A DNA stretch of 64,000 nt, taken from assembly GCF_003967355.1 (NCBI RefSeq), contig NZ_BIFH01000013.1:948960-1012959 (forward strand), read 5' to 3'. This DNA is from Embleya hyalina (GTDB lineage: Bacteria > Actinomycetota > Actinomycetes > Streptomycetales > Streptomycetaceae). This document shows, one piece after another, positions 8,687 through 17,099 of the stretch (positions within the stretch are counted from its first letter, which is position 1; each line of letters begins with the position of its first letter). The notes below the pieces were generated by a model. It did not search any database. It saw only the letters and a program-made list of their open reading frames with translations, and was not told where the DNA came from. A program made the position numbers and the translations under genes.

Positions 8687-9516
8687 GCACCCCCGCCACC
8701 TCGACCGACACCGCCGCCGCTCGGCGCCGGTACGCGCGCCGCGCGCTGCCCCTCCTGCCGGCCGCCCTGTTCCTCGGCGCGGCTCTCGCCGGACCCCGGC
8801 TCGCACCGCACACCATCGACGCCCCGGTGACCGCCACCTACGCCACAGCCGGCGACGGCGCCCTCCTCGGCGGCGACCAGCTCGGCCGCGACGTGTGGTC
8901 CCGACTCCTGCACGGCGGAGGCGAGTTGATCGGCTGCGCCTTCCTCATCGGCGCCGCCGTCACCGCGACCGCGGCCCTGCTCGGCTGCCTCGCGGTGCTG
9001 CGCCCACGCGCGGGCCGCGTCCTCGAACGCACCGCCGACGTCGCCATCCTCCTGCCGTCCGTGTTGGGCATCATGCTCGTCGCCCTGGCCTGGCCGGACG
9101 GCGGACGCTGGGCAGTGATCACCGCCGCCATCGTCCTGGGCATCCCGTTCGCCGTGCGCGTGGTCGCCGCGGCAGCCGCGCCGCTCGCCGCCGCCGGATA
9201 CGTCGAAGCCGCCCTGATGCGCGGCGAGTCCAGCCTCTCCATCACCGTGCGCGAACTCCTGCCCAACCTCCGAGGCACCGTGACGGCCCTGTTCGGACTG
9301 CGCTTCGTCGAAGCCGTCTACATCATCTCCACGGCCGCGTTCCTCCAGATCGGCCCACAGCCACCCGAAGCCGACTGGGCACTGATGATCCGCGAGAACG
9401 CCCCCGGCATCCTCCTCAACCCGTGGGCCGTCCTGGCCCCCAGTGCCGCCGTCGCCCTCCTCGCGATCACCGTCAACCTCGCCACCTCGGCACCGGCCCC
9501 CGCACCCAGGCGGTGA
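8683..9516 (+). CDS. ABC importer permease 2 (DppC/OppC-like)
   Basis: A 277-residue partner permease with an N-terminal membrane segment (LPLLPAALFLGAALAGPRLAP) and the OppC hallmark LLGGDQLGRDVWSRLLHGGG near residue 65. Four or five more hydrophobic segments follow, with an EAA loop EAALMRGESSLSITVRELLPN near residue 170. The start overlaps the preceding stop as ATGA. Together with permease 1 it forms the heterodimeric channel used by the fused ATPase encoded 7 bases downstream. Confidence 0.85.
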   Translation: MSTPATSTDTAAARRRYARRALPLLPAALFLGAALAGPRLAPHTIDAPVTATYATAGDGALLGGDQLGRDVWSRLLHGGGELIGCAFLIGAAVTATAALLGCLAVLRPRAGRVLERTADVAILLPSVLGIMLVALAWPDGGRWAVITAAIVLGIPFAVRVVAAAAAPLAAAGYVEAALMRGESSLSITVRELLPNLRGTVTALFGLRFVEAVYIISTAAFLQIGPQPPEADWALMIRENAPGILLNPWAVLAPSAAVALLAITVNLATSAPAPAPRR

Positions 9517-9523
9517 GTTCGAC

Positions 9524-11191
9524 ATGAACCCGCGAACCCCCACCCGTACCGGACCCGGATCCGGATCCGGACCCGACGACGGCACACGCCACGACACGCG
9601 TTCGGACACCGCCGACCGTGCCGCCGATACGGTCGCCGCCACCATCGCCGGATTCGGTATCCGCCTCCCCGGCGGCCCCTACCTGCTGCACCCGGCCGAC
9701 GCAACCGTGCACGCGGGCCGCGTCACCGCGCTCACCGGCGCGTCCGGCTCCGGAAAGACCACACTCCTCAAAGCCCTGCTCGGCCACCTGCCGCCCGGCG
9801 CCACCACCGACGGCACCGCACGTGTCCTCGGCCACGACGTGCTGCGCCTGGACCGCGCCACACTGAACCGGCTGCGCCGCACCGAACTCGCCTACGTCGG
9901 CCAGGACCCCGGCTCCGCGCTCAACCCCCGCATGAGCGTGCGCCGCATCGTCGCCGAGACCGCTCACGACCGAACCCGGTCGGCCGTCGAAGCCCTCCTC
10001 GCCGAATGCCGCCTGCCCCTCGACGGCGGGTTGCCCGACCGCCGCCCCGGCGCCCTGTCCGGCGGCCAGCAGCGCCGTGTCGCCCTCGCCCGCGCACTGG
10101 CCCGCAACCCCCGCCTCCTGCTGCTCGACGAACCCACCGCCGGACTCGACCCCGCACTGCGCGACGAGATCGCCCAACTCCTGCGCCACCTCGCCGACAC
10201 CCGCGGACTTGCCGTGCTGATGGCCTGCCACGACCCGGAACTGGTCGGGGCGTGCGCCGACGACACCATTGCCCTCACCACTCCCGGCACCCTGGGTACG
10301 GCCGGTACGGCAGCGCAGCCGCCCCCCGACCCGAAGCGGGTGCGGACGCGGATACCGGCGGAGGGGATCACACCCGGCGAGCGCACCACCCCCCGGATCG
10401 ACCCCGTTCACGTGCGCCCGCCCACCGAGTCGATCGCCCCGGCGGTGCCCGCGCAGCACGGACTCGCCGCTCACCAGGTCACCGTCGCCTTCGGTACCGG
10501 TCGCGGTCGCCGCCTGGCGCTGGACGGCCTGGACCTCACGCTGCCGGCAGGCGGCGCGGTGTCGATCGTCGGCCCGTCCGGTTCCGGGAAGACCACGCTG
10601 CTGCGCGTGCTCGCCGGACTCGCCCTGCCCGCCTCCGGCACCCTCACGCTGGACGGCGCGCCCCTGAGCCCGGCGATCCGCCGCCGCGGACGCGACCGGC
10701 AGCGCCGCATCCAACTCATCCCGCAGAACCCGCTCGCCACCCTCAACCCGAGCCGTACCGTCGGGGCGGCCCTCACCCGCCCACTGACACTGCACACCCG
10801 ACTCACCCGCGGCCCGCGCGCCGAACGTGTCGTCGAACTGCTCGAACTGGTCGGTCTGCCCGCCGCCTTCGCCGATCGCTACCCCGTCGAGCTGTCCGGA
10901 GGCCAACGCCAGCGCGTCGCCATCGCGCGGGCCTTGGCCGTGGACCCCGACTACCTGCTGTGCGACGAAATCACCAGCGCCCTCGACCCCGACACCGCCA
11001 CCGCGATCATGGACCTCCTGAGCGCCGTGTGCGCCGAACGCGGCACAGCCGTCGCCGTGGTCACCCACGACCACCACCTGGCCGCCGACTACACGCAGAC
11101 CGTGCACGTCCTCACCGACGGCCGCCTCATCGCTCGTGGCGACGCCGCGACCCTCCTGACCCACGACACGGGGGTGGTCCGGAAGCCCTGA
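9524..11191 (+). CDS. Fused double ATPase of the Dpp/Opp-type importer (DppD-DppF-like)
   Basis: A 555-residue protein with two ABC nucleotide-binding domains in one chain, replacing separate DppD and DppF subunits. NBD1 has Walker A GASGSGKTT near residue 75, signature LSGGQQRR near 183 and Walker B LLLLDEPTAGLD near 202. After a roughly 50-residue Pro/Thr-rich linker, NBD2 has GPSGSGKTT near 350, LSGGQRQR near 462 and LLCDEITSALD near 485. Both catalytic glutamates are present, so both sites should hydrolyse ATP. It starts 7 bases after the second permease and completes the operon. Both domains retain the intact P-loop, so neither looks decayed. Confidence 0.88.
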   Translation: MNPRTPTRTGPGSGSGPDDGTRHDTRSDTADRAADTVAATIAGFGIRLPGGPYLLHPADATVHAGRVTALTGASGSGKTTLLKALLGHLPPGATTDGTARVLGHDVLRLDRATLNRLRRTELAYVGQDPGSALNPRMSVRRIVAETAHDRTRSAVEALLAECRLPLDGGLPDRRPGALSGGQQRRVALARALARNPRLLLLDEPTAGLDPALRDEIAQLLRHLADTRGLAVLMACHDPELVGACADDTIALTTPGTLGTAGTAAQPPPDPKRVRTRIPAEGITPGERTTPRIDPVHVRPPTESIAPAVPAQHGLAAHQVTVAFGTGRGRRLALDGLDLTLPAGGAVSIVGPSGSGKTTLLRVLAGLALPASGTLTLDGAPLSPAIRRRGRDRQRRIQLIPQNPLATLNPSRTVGAALTRPLTLHTRLTRGPRAERVVELLELVGLPAAFADRYPVELSGGQRQRVAIARALAVDPDYLLCDEITSALDPDTATAIMDLLSAVCAERGTAVAVVTHDHHLAADYTQTVHVLTDGRLIARGDAATLLTHDTGVVRKP

Positions 11192-11234
11192 CCGGTCGGG
11201 CGGTTCGGTGCATGGTCGCGTGTCACACGCCGAG

Positions 11235-11257
11235 CGGTCACGCGCCCCCCGTGACCG
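11235..11257. terminator. Possible terminator between convergent genes
   Basis: CGGTCAC, a 9-base loop and GTGACCG form a 7-bp stem in the 100-base gap between the importer operon and the convergent response regulator. There is no T-tract, as is common in actinomycetes. Confidence 0.4.
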
Positions 11258-11291
11258 GGCCGCCGGCGATGGTCGACTCTTTGACGGTGAC

Positions 11292-12011
11292 TCAGTCGGA
11301 AACCACCAGCCGGTATCCGACGCCGCGCACGGTCTCGATCACGGGCACACGTACGGCCGTGCCCGACGGCCCGGCCGTACTCGTGTCCGTGTCGCGACCC
11401 TCGCGGCCGATCTTGCGCCTGAGGTAGCCGACGTACACCTCGACCACGTTCGCGGGCCCCTCGTAGTGCGCGTCCCACACGTTCGCCAGGATCTCGGTCT
11501 TCGACACCGCGTCGCCCGCACGGCGCATCAGGAACTCCAGCAGCGCGAACTCCCTCGGGGTGAGCTGTACTTCCACACCGTCGACGGCGACCCGGCGGCG
11601 CGCGGGGTCCAGGGTGAGAGCGCCCACCTCCAGTACCGCGGGCCGTACCGGCGCTCCCCGGCGCACCAGCGCGCGCAGGCGCGCCACGAGGACCACGAAG
11701 CTGAACGGCTTGGTGAGGTAGTCGTCCGCCCCCAGGTCGAACGCGTCCGCCTGGTCGTATTCGCCGTCCTTCGCGGTCAGCATCAACACCGGAGTCCACA
11801 CGCCCGCCTCGCGCAGCCGCTCGCACACCCGGTAGCCGCTCAGGCCCGGCAGCATGATGTCGAGCACGATCACGTCGTAGGTGTTCTCGGTCGCGGCCCA
11901 CAGGCCGTCCGGGCCGGTATGGACCACCTCGACGTTGAAGCCCGCGTCCACCAGCCCCTGTCGCACGGTCTCCGCCAACCGCACCTCGTCCTCCACCAGC
12001 AGCACCCGCAC
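11292..12011 (-). CDS. OmpR/PhoB-type response regulator
   Basis: A 239-residue two-component regulator. The receiver domain (residues 1-115) has the acidic pair (LVEDEV), the phospho-acceptor Asp in VIVLDIMLPG near residue 50, the Thr of LMLTAKD and the Lys in DDYLTKPF near 100. The C-terminal winged helix (about 135-230) includes LTPREFALLEFLMRRAG and VYVGYLRRKIG. It starts at GTG 12011 with GGAGG 6-7 bases upstream. Its likely kinase partner is on the opposite strand after the PAP2 gene, so regulator and kinase flank the likely target in an unusual split order. Confidence 0.9.
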   Translation of the reverse strand: MRVLLVEDEVRLAETVRQGLVDAGFNVEVVHTGPDGLWAATENTYDVIVLDIMLPGLSGYRVCERLREAGVWTPVLMLTAKDGEYDQADAFDLGADDYLTKPFSFVVLVARLRALVRRGAPVRPAVLEVGALTLDPARRRVAVDGVEVQLTPREFALLEFLMRRAGDAVSKTEILANVWDAHYEGPANVVEVYVGYLRRKIGREGRDTDTSTAGPSGTAVRVPVIETVRGVGYRLVVSD

Positions 12012-12417
12012 CCGACACCTCCACCGCCGCGCACCGGCCGCCGAAACCGCCGACCGTGCCGCCAGCACACCATCCCGAACCCAAGAAGACGCTGAGACAC
12101 GGCAACGCGAGTGGCCGCTCCTCCGCGCGGGACGCGCCACCGCGTACGACTCGGTCGCCGTCCTCAGCGGATTCTCAGGACCCTCCCGGCACGCTCGGGG
12201 TGGACAAGGCGGAGCGATGTGCTCCGGGGCGTCCGGACCGGCGCCGGACCGCGGGGAACTCGGCGGGCGCGGTACGGACGCGAGACCACTGGACGGGAGA
12301 GGAGGTGCGTGTCGTGTCGTTCGCCGCCGCCGACCCGGCCGTGAAGGTCCCCGACGCGCGCTCGTTGCCGGCATCGCTCGGCGCACCGGGCATCGCCGTG
12401 GCAACGGAGGCCGGGGC
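12012..12417. promoter_or_regulatory. Divergent control region with CTCAG direct repeat
   Basis: About 400 bases lie between the response regulator and the PAP2 gene. CTCAG occurs at 12163-12167 and again at 12174-12178, exactly 11 bases apart (CTCAGCGGATTCTCAGGA), on one helical face as expected of an OmpR-family operator. I see no gene in the interval. Confidence 0.5.
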
Positions 12418-13026
12418 ATGAGCGCCCTCGCGCTCTCGGGCGCGTCCGTCGACGGACCGCTGTACCGGCACGTGACCGACCTCGCCCGCGAGTCGCCCGT
12501 GTTCCTCGATCGGGTGGTGACCGACTGGTCGACGTACGGTCTGGCGCTGTTCGCGATGCTGATGCCGATCGTGTGGTGGACGGCCCGCGGCCGCGACGCC
12601 GCGGTGATGGCCCGCGCGCTGGCCGCGCCCGCGATCGTGGCCCTGGCGTATCTGCTGGACACCGGGCTCAAATCGATGTTCGCGGAACGCCGCCCGTGCC
12701 GGACGATGACCGGAACCTTCACCCTCGAGGCGTGCCCGGGCCCGCACGACTGGTCGTTCCCGAGCAACCACGCCGTCGTGGCTGCCGCCGCCGCCACGGC
12801 GCTGTGGCTGGTGGACCGGCGGATCGGTGCGCTCGCCGCCGTTGCCGCGCTCGCGATGGCGGCCTCACGCGTGTGGGTGGGCGTGCACTACCCGCACGAC
12901 GTGGCCGCCGGCCTGCTGATCGGAGTCCTGGTGGCCTGGCCCCTGAGTCGGGCGGCCGGTCGTGCCGCGCCGTACGTCGACCGGCTCCGGCACTCACGAT
13001 GGCGGGCGTGCGTGGCGACCCGATGA
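12418..13026 (+). CDS. PAP2-family membrane phosphatase, possibly undecaprenyl-pyrophosphatase
   Basis: A 202-residue integral membrane acid phosphatase. The tripartite active site is complete: KSMFAERRP near residue 85, SFPSNHA near 117 and SRVWVGVHYPHD near 150. About five or six membrane segments are visible. The best-known relatives of this size recycle undecaprenyl pyrophosphate during cell-wall synthesis (BcrC type) or hydrolyse phosphatidic acid or phosphatidylglycerol phosphate. The ATG at 12418 has GGAGG 8 bases upstream. Placement between the regulator and kinase of a two-component system suggests envelope-stress control. The substrate is not fixed by sequence. Confidence 0.85.
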   Translation: MSALALSGASVDGPLYRHVTDLARESPVFLDRVVTDWSTYGLALFAMLMPIVWWTARGRDAAVMARALAAPAIVALAYLLDTGLKSMFAERRPCRTMTGTFTLEACPGPHDWSFPSNHAVVAAAAATALWLVDRRIGALAAVAALAMAASRVWVGVHYPHDVAAGLLIGVLVAWPLSRAAGRAAPYVDRLRHSRWRACVATR

Positions 13027-13138
13027 AGGACCCGGCCCCCGGCGTCCGGCCGCCCGGGCGCACGTGGCGTCGCCTCCCCGAGCCGGCGACACGCGGACCG
13101 AGGAAGCGCGAGGCACCCGAGACCGGGCGACGGCTCAC

Positions 13139-13154
13139 TACAGTGACCGACATG
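13139..13154 (+). promoter_or_regulatory. Possible leaderless promoter of the sensor kinase
   Basis: TACAGT at 13139-13144 resembles a -10 hexamer and is followed 7 bases later by the ATG at 13152, the spacing expected for a leaderless transcript. No Shine-Dalgarno sequence precedes this ATG. No good -35 element is seen. Confidence 0.35.
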
Positions 13155-14585
13155 TGGGCCCGGCTCGGCGCGTGGTACCGACGGCACGCCGGGGTGCGCG
13201 CGCGGTCCGCGCTGGCGGCCGCGGCGGTCGTCGCGGTCGTGGTCGCCGTCGCCGCGGCCGCGTTCCTGTTCCTCTACCACCGCTCCCTGCTCGACTCCCT
13301 CGACGGCGACGCCCGTCGCCGCGCCGACGCGGTCGCCGCCGAGTTGACCCGTACCGACCCGACACGCCAGGCGTCCGGGGCGATCCCACCGGAGCGCGGA
13401 GACCTGACACCCGTCCAGATCCTCGGCCCGGACGGCGCGGTGGTCGCGTCCTCGCCCTCGGTGCGCGGCCTGCCACCGCTGACACCGCTGCGCCCGCAAC
13501 CGGGTCGGACGGAGCGTGAGGACCGCCGCCTCGTTCCCGGCCAGAGCGACACCTACCGCGTCGCCGCGCTGGGCGTGGCACGCGCCGACGGCACCTACAC
13601 CGTCCTGGTCGGCGAGTCCCGCGGGGCCGTCGACGACAGCGTCGAGGACGCCGGCGCGCTCCTGCTGCTCGGCTGCCCCTTCCTGATCGCGGTGGTGGCG
13701 GCGGCCACGTACCTGTTCGTCGGACGATCCCTCGCACCTGTGGAGGCCATGCGCCGCAAGGTGTCCGTGGTCACCGCCGACCGGCTCGGCGAACGTGTGC
13801 CGGTCCCCGAGGCCCGCGACGAGGTCGCCCGCCTCGCCGAGACCATGAACGCGATGCTCGACCGCCTGCAGACCCAGGTCGACGCCCGGCGCCGCTTCGT
13901 CGCCGACGCCGGCCACGAACTGCGCAGCCCCGTCACCACGCTCCGCGGCGGCCTCGACGTCCTCGCGGCGCGGTCGCTCGCCGCCCGTGACGCCGACCTG
14001 GTCGACCTGCTCACCGCCGAGGTCGGCCGCCTCGACCATCTCGTCGACGGGCTGCTGTGGCTGGCCCGCGCCGACGAACACGGCCTGCACGTGCGCCACA
14101 CCGACGTCGACCTGGACGACCTCGTCGACGCCGAACGCCGCCGCCTGGCCGCCCGCCACCCCGGACTGCGGATCACCGCCGACCCGAACCCGACCCGGGT
14201 GCACGGCGACGCCGGGCAACTCGCCCGGATCCTGCGCAACCTCGCCGACAACGCCGCGACCCACGCGTCGTCCGCCGTACGCCTGACGGTCGCGCCGTCG
14301 GCCGACGGACACACGGCCGTGCTCGGGGTGGCCGACGACGGCCCCGGGGTCCCCCTCGCCGAACGCGACCACATCTTCGAGCGGTTCGTCCGCCTCGATC
14401 CGAGCCGCGACCGCGACTCCGGCGGCGTGGGACTGGGTCTCGCCATCGTGCGTCAACTCGTGGCCGCCCACCACGGGAGCGTGGTCGTCGACGAAGCACC
14501 GGGCGGAGGAGCGCTGTTCCGAGTCGTCCTGCCGACGAAGCCGAACCGGCCCCCGAACCCGGCACACGACAACACCGACGGCTGA
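13152..14585 (+). CDS. Two-component sensor histidine kinase
   Basis: A 477-residue membrane kinase. A first transmembrane helix (ALAAAAVVAVVVAVAAAAFLF, about 20-42) precedes a periplasmic sensor of about 120 residues. A second helix (LLLLGCPFLIAVVAAATYLFV) leads into a HAMP domain. The dimerisation helix has the phospho-His in FVADAGHELRSPVTTLRGG near residue 255. The ATPase domain shows ILRNLADNAATHA, VADDGPGVP and GGVGLGLAIVRQLV. The ATG at 13152 is preferred; an in-frame ATG at 13023 overlaps the PAP2 stop, but the extra 43 codons have poor third-position bias. It is the likely partner of the divergent OmpR-type regulator. Confidence 0.88.
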   Translation: MWARLGAWYRRHAGVRARSALAAAAVVAVVVAVAAAAFLFLYHRSLLDSLDGDARRRADAVAAELTRTDPTRQASGAIPPERGDLTPVQILGPDGAVVASSPSVRGLPPLTPLRPQPGRTEREDRRLVPGQSDTYRVAALGVARADGTYTVLVGESRGAVDDSVEDAGALLLLGCPFLIAVVAAATYLFVGRSLAPVEAMRRKVSVVTADRLGERVPVPEARDEVARLAETMNAMLDRLQTQVDARRRFVADAGHELRSPVTTLRGGLDVLAARSLAARDADLVDLLTAEVGRLDHLVDGLLWLARADEHGLHVRHTDVDLDDLVDAERRRLAARHPGLRITADPNPTRVHGDAGQLARILRNLADNAATHASSAVRLTVAPSADGHTAVLGVADDGPGVPLAERDHIFERFVRLDPSRDRDSGGVGLGLAIVRQLVAAHHGSVVVDEAPGGGALFRVVLPTKPNRPPNPAHDNTDG

Positions 14586-14731
14586 CCCCCGAACGCCCGC
14601 CGCCGGCCCCGGACACCCCGGCAAGTCGGCGGGCCGGTTGTGGCGGCGCCACGTCGCTCACCGACCCGTGTCCCGGCGCTGTGCCGCACTCGCGGTCCGG
14701 GGTTTCCAGGCAGCCCCGATCACTGAACCTC

Positions 14732-14754
14732 GCCGGGCCCACGTCTTGCCCGGC
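14732..14754. terminator. Possible bidirectional terminator
   Basis: GCCGGGC, a 9-base loop and GCCCGGC form a 7-bp GC stem in the gap between the kinase gene and the convergent TetR gene. No U-tract follows. Confidence 0.4.
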
Positions 14755-14830
14755 TGTCGGGGAGCGTTCGGCGCCTGGTCGGACCGGCTTGGCTTCGTGC
14801 GGCAGGGAATCCACGCCCGGCCCGGCCCGT

Positions 14831-15391
14831 TCACGACTGCGGACTGATCCCTCGTACCGTCAGGGTGAGCAGCCGGTTCGCCTCGGCGGCGGGGTTCGGA
14901 TGATGCTCCGTGGCGAGTGCGAGTCCCGTGACGAGTGTGATCAGGTCGGCGGTGGTCACCTCGGGTGCCACCGCGCCGGCCCGTACGGCACGCCGCAGCA
15001 GGGGGTCGACCGCTCCGCCGAGCCGCAGCGAGCACGCGTCGGCGTGGTCCGCGTCGTCCCCTCCGTCCTGGAGCAGCGCATCGGCCATGCCGCGCGCGGA
15101 GGTTGCGTACGCGGTGAGCGCGCTCAGCCAGTCCAGCAGTGCCGCCCTGGGATCGTCCGCCTCGGCGAGATCCACGGCACGGGCGCGCAGGTCGTCGATC
15201 CGTTTGCCGAACACGGCCGACAGCAGAGCCCGCCGGCTGGGGAAGTGCCGGCGCACGGTGGCGGATCCGACCCCGGCGGTGCGGGCGATCTGCTCCAGGG
15301 AGGCGTTGGCGCCGTGCGCGGCGACCTCCTTCTCCGCAACGGCGAGGATCAGTGCGTGGTTGCGCCGCGCATCCGCGCGCTGGACCGTCAT
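14831..15391 (-). CDS. TetR-family repressor
   Basis: A 186-residue repressor. The N-terminal helix-turn-helix reads ASLEQIARTAGVGSATVRRHFPSRRALLSAVF (residues 28-60), typical of TetR. The C-terminal all-helical ligand domain is of ordinary length. It starts at ATG 15391 and is divergent from an NmrA-like oxidoreductase, with a perfect 25-base palindrome between them. Autorepression and repression of the oxidoreductase are the expected roles. The inducer is unknown; electrophilic or quinone compounds are common in such pairs. Confidence 0.88.
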   Translation of the reverse strand: MTVQRADARRNHALILAVAEKEVAAHGANASLEQIARTAGVGSATVRRHFPSRRALLSAVFGKRIDDLRARAVDLAEADDPRAALLDWLSALTAYATSARGMADALLQDGGDDADHADACSLRLGGAVDPLLRRAVRAGAVAPEVTTADLITLVTGLALATEHHPNPAAEANRLLTLTVRGISPQS

Positions 15392-15444
15392 GGCGTCGTC
15401 TCCGACCTTGCTAAGTGGCGGGGTCCTCCGTATCGTACTCGGAG

Positions 15445-15469
15445 GTAAACGGCGGGGCCCGCCGTTTAC
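15445..15469. promoter_or_regulatory. TetR operator palindrome
   Basis: A 25-base perfect palindrome has arms GTAAACGGCGGG and CCCGCCGTTTAC around one central base. It lies 37 bases before the NmrA-like start and 53 bases before the TetR start, and a TATCGT (-10-like) element lies at 15431. Size and position fit a TetR dimer-pair operator controlling both genes. Confidence 0.75.
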
Positions 15470-15505
15470 TGTGCCGTCCACCTCCGGGTCGTCCGAGGAG
15501 CAGCA

Positions 15506-16414
15506 ATGACCACAGAGTCCGCCCCCGTTCTGGTCATCGGCGCCACCGGTCGGCAGGGGGGTGCCACCGCTCGGGCGCTGCTCGCGGCGGGTATCCCCGT
15601 CCGGGCGCTGGTCCGTGACCCCGCGACCGCGGCGGCGAAAGCCGTCGCGCAACTCGGCGCCGATCCGGTCACCGGCGACCTGGACGACCGCGACTCCGTG
15701 AGCCGGGCCGCCGTGGGAGCGCGCGCCGTCTTCTCCGTCCAGATGCCCGACATGGACGGCCGAGGGTTCGACGGCGAGGTCGCGCAAGCCGTCAATCTCA
15801 TCGCGGGCGCGCGGGCCGCGGGTGTCTCGCAGTTCGTGCACACCTCTGTCTCCGGCGCGGGGCAGCACGTGAGCTGGGTCAAGGACCGGTGGGCCTGGCT
15901 GGAGCCCTACTACACCGCCAAGGCCGGGATCCAGGACCGGGTCCGTGAGGCGGGCTTCACGCACTGGACGCTGATCAAACCGGGCTTCTTCATGGAGAAC
16001 TTCCGCCCCTCCGCGCACATCATGTTCCCCCGCGGCCTCCGGGGCGGTCTGGTGAGCCTGCTGAAGCCCGCGACCCGGCTGTCCCTGATCGCCGTCGACG
16101 ACATCGGCACGGCAGCCGCCGCGGCCATCGCCGCGCCGGAGCGATTCGACCGAGTCGAGCTCGAACTGGCGGGCGACTTCCTGGCGATGACGGACATCGC
16201 CGCGATCCTCTCCCGCGCCCTGGGTACCGAGCTGACCGCGCCCGACATGACCGAAGCGGAGGCGACGGCCGCCGGGATGCCCGACATGGGCTTCGCGCAG
16301 GCCCACATCAACGAACACCCTCAACCGGCCCGCCCCGAGTTCGCACGGGATCTCGGTCTGCCGCTCACCGGCTTCGAGGCATGGGCGCGAAACCACCTCG
16401 GAAGCACCACGTGA
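15506..16414 (+). CDS. NmrA-like NAD(P)-binding oxidoreductase or redox sensor
   Basis: A 302-residue atypical short-chain dehydrogenase fold. The Rossmann motif is VLVIGATGRQGGATARALLA at residues 6-26, close to the GxTGxQG of NmrA and HSCARG proteins. An Arg in VRALVRDP suggests NADP(H) preference. The catalytic Tyr-Lys pair of classical SDRs is not evident, so it may act as a redox or quinone-responsive sensor or as an isoflavone-reductase-type enzyme. The ATG at 15506 has GGAG 7 bases upstream. The divergent TetR repressor and its palindrome suggest inducible expression. Confidence 0.85.
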   Translation: MTTESAPVLVIGATGRQGGATARALLAAGIPVRALVRDPATAAAKAVAQLGADPVTGDLDDRDSVSRAAVGARAVFSVQMPDMDGRGFDGEVAQAVNLIAGARAAGVSQFVHTSVSGAGQHVSWVKDRWAWLEPYYTAKAGIQDRVREAGFTHWTLIKPGFFMENFRPSAHIMFPRGLRGGLVSLLKPATRLSLIAVDDIGTAAAAAIAAPERFDRVELELAGDFLAMTDIAAILSRALGTELTAPDMTEAEATAAGMPDMGFAQAHINEHPQPARPEFARDLGLPLTGFEAWARNHLGSTT

Positions 16415-16437
16415 CGTGCACCCCACGGTTGTTCCGT

Positions 16438-16463
16438 CCGCCCCGCCCCGCGGGTCGGGGCGG
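16438..16463 (+). terminator. Probable terminator after the NmrA-like gene
   Basis: CCGCCCCG, a 10-base loop and CGGGGCGG form an 8-bp all-GC stem starting 24 bases after the stop codon. No U-tract follows. Confidence 0.5.
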
Positions 16464-16682
16464 GCGACGGTGACGGGTTCGTCGATGGTGCGAGCCCCGA
16501 GGTCGGCCTCGGTACCGCTATTCGACGGCGCTCGACCGCCTTCCGCCGGGTTGCGGTGCGAGCCGACCCGAGTCTCGTAGAGTCGTTCTGCGGTTGTTCG
16601 GACAGTCTGTGTGGTTTTCTGGGAGCGTCATGAAGGGCGCGGCCCGTCCGGCGGGGCGCGGGGACGAAGGCCTGGGGGAGGC

Positions 16683-17099
16683 ATGGATCCGATCGTGGTC
16701 GCGGCCGGCAGCGCCGTGGTGAGTGCGATGGCAACGGAGGCGTGGGGGCGGGCGAGGTCGGCGGTGACTGGGGCGTGGCGTCGGGTGCGCCCGGATCAGG
16801 CCGATGCCGTGGGCACCGATCTCGCGCGGGTGCGCGACCAGGTGCTGGAGGCGCGGCGCGGCGGTGACGAGGACACCGAGCAGGCCCTGATCGGGAACTG
16901 GCGGCTGCGACTGCAGGAACTGGTGCGGGAGAACCCGGCGTTCCACGACGAGCTGCGGCGGCTGGTGCAGGACGAGCTGCTCCCGGTGCTGCCGGCCGGC
17001 GAGCGGTCTCGGGTCGGGGCGATCTTCATGAGCGCGAAGGCCGAGGGTCACGGCCGGGTGTACCAGGCCGGGCGGGACCAGCACATCACCGAGTCATGA
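16683..17099 (+). CDS. Helical actinobacterial protein with C-terminal QAGRD motif
   Basis: A 138-residue protein of unknown function. The N-terminus MDPIVVAAGSAVVSAMATEA then WGRARSAV is a hydrophobic/small-residue helical segment that I associate with actinobacterial signalling and conflict proteins. The middle is charged and helical (about 40-105), and the C-terminus ends VYQAGRDQHITES. The same VxQAGRDxxI peptide occurs near the start of the next gene, whose ATG overlaps this stop as ATGA, so the two products probably work together. GGGGGAGG lies just upstream of the ATG. I recognise no enzyme domain. A role as adaptor or effector-associated domain is inference. Confidence 0.7.
   Translation: MDPIVVAAGSAVVSAMATEAWGRARSAVTGAWRRVRPDQADAVGTDLARVRDQVLEARRGGDEDTEQALIGNWRLRLQELVRENPAFHDELRRLVQDELLPVLPAGERSRVGAIFMSAKAEGHGRVYQAGRDQHITES

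Noticed and set aside
9473..11164. A 563-residue antisense frame over the fused ATPase
   Set aside because: It is antisense low-complexity Gly/Val/Gln text; the sense frame has two complete ABC ATPase domains.
13023..13151. Starting the sensor kinase at ATG 13023, overlapping the PAP2 stop
   Set aside because: The extra codons have weak third-position bias (ACT, ACA, CGA, GGA) and no conserved sequence. The overlap may be chance, but this is not fully excluded.
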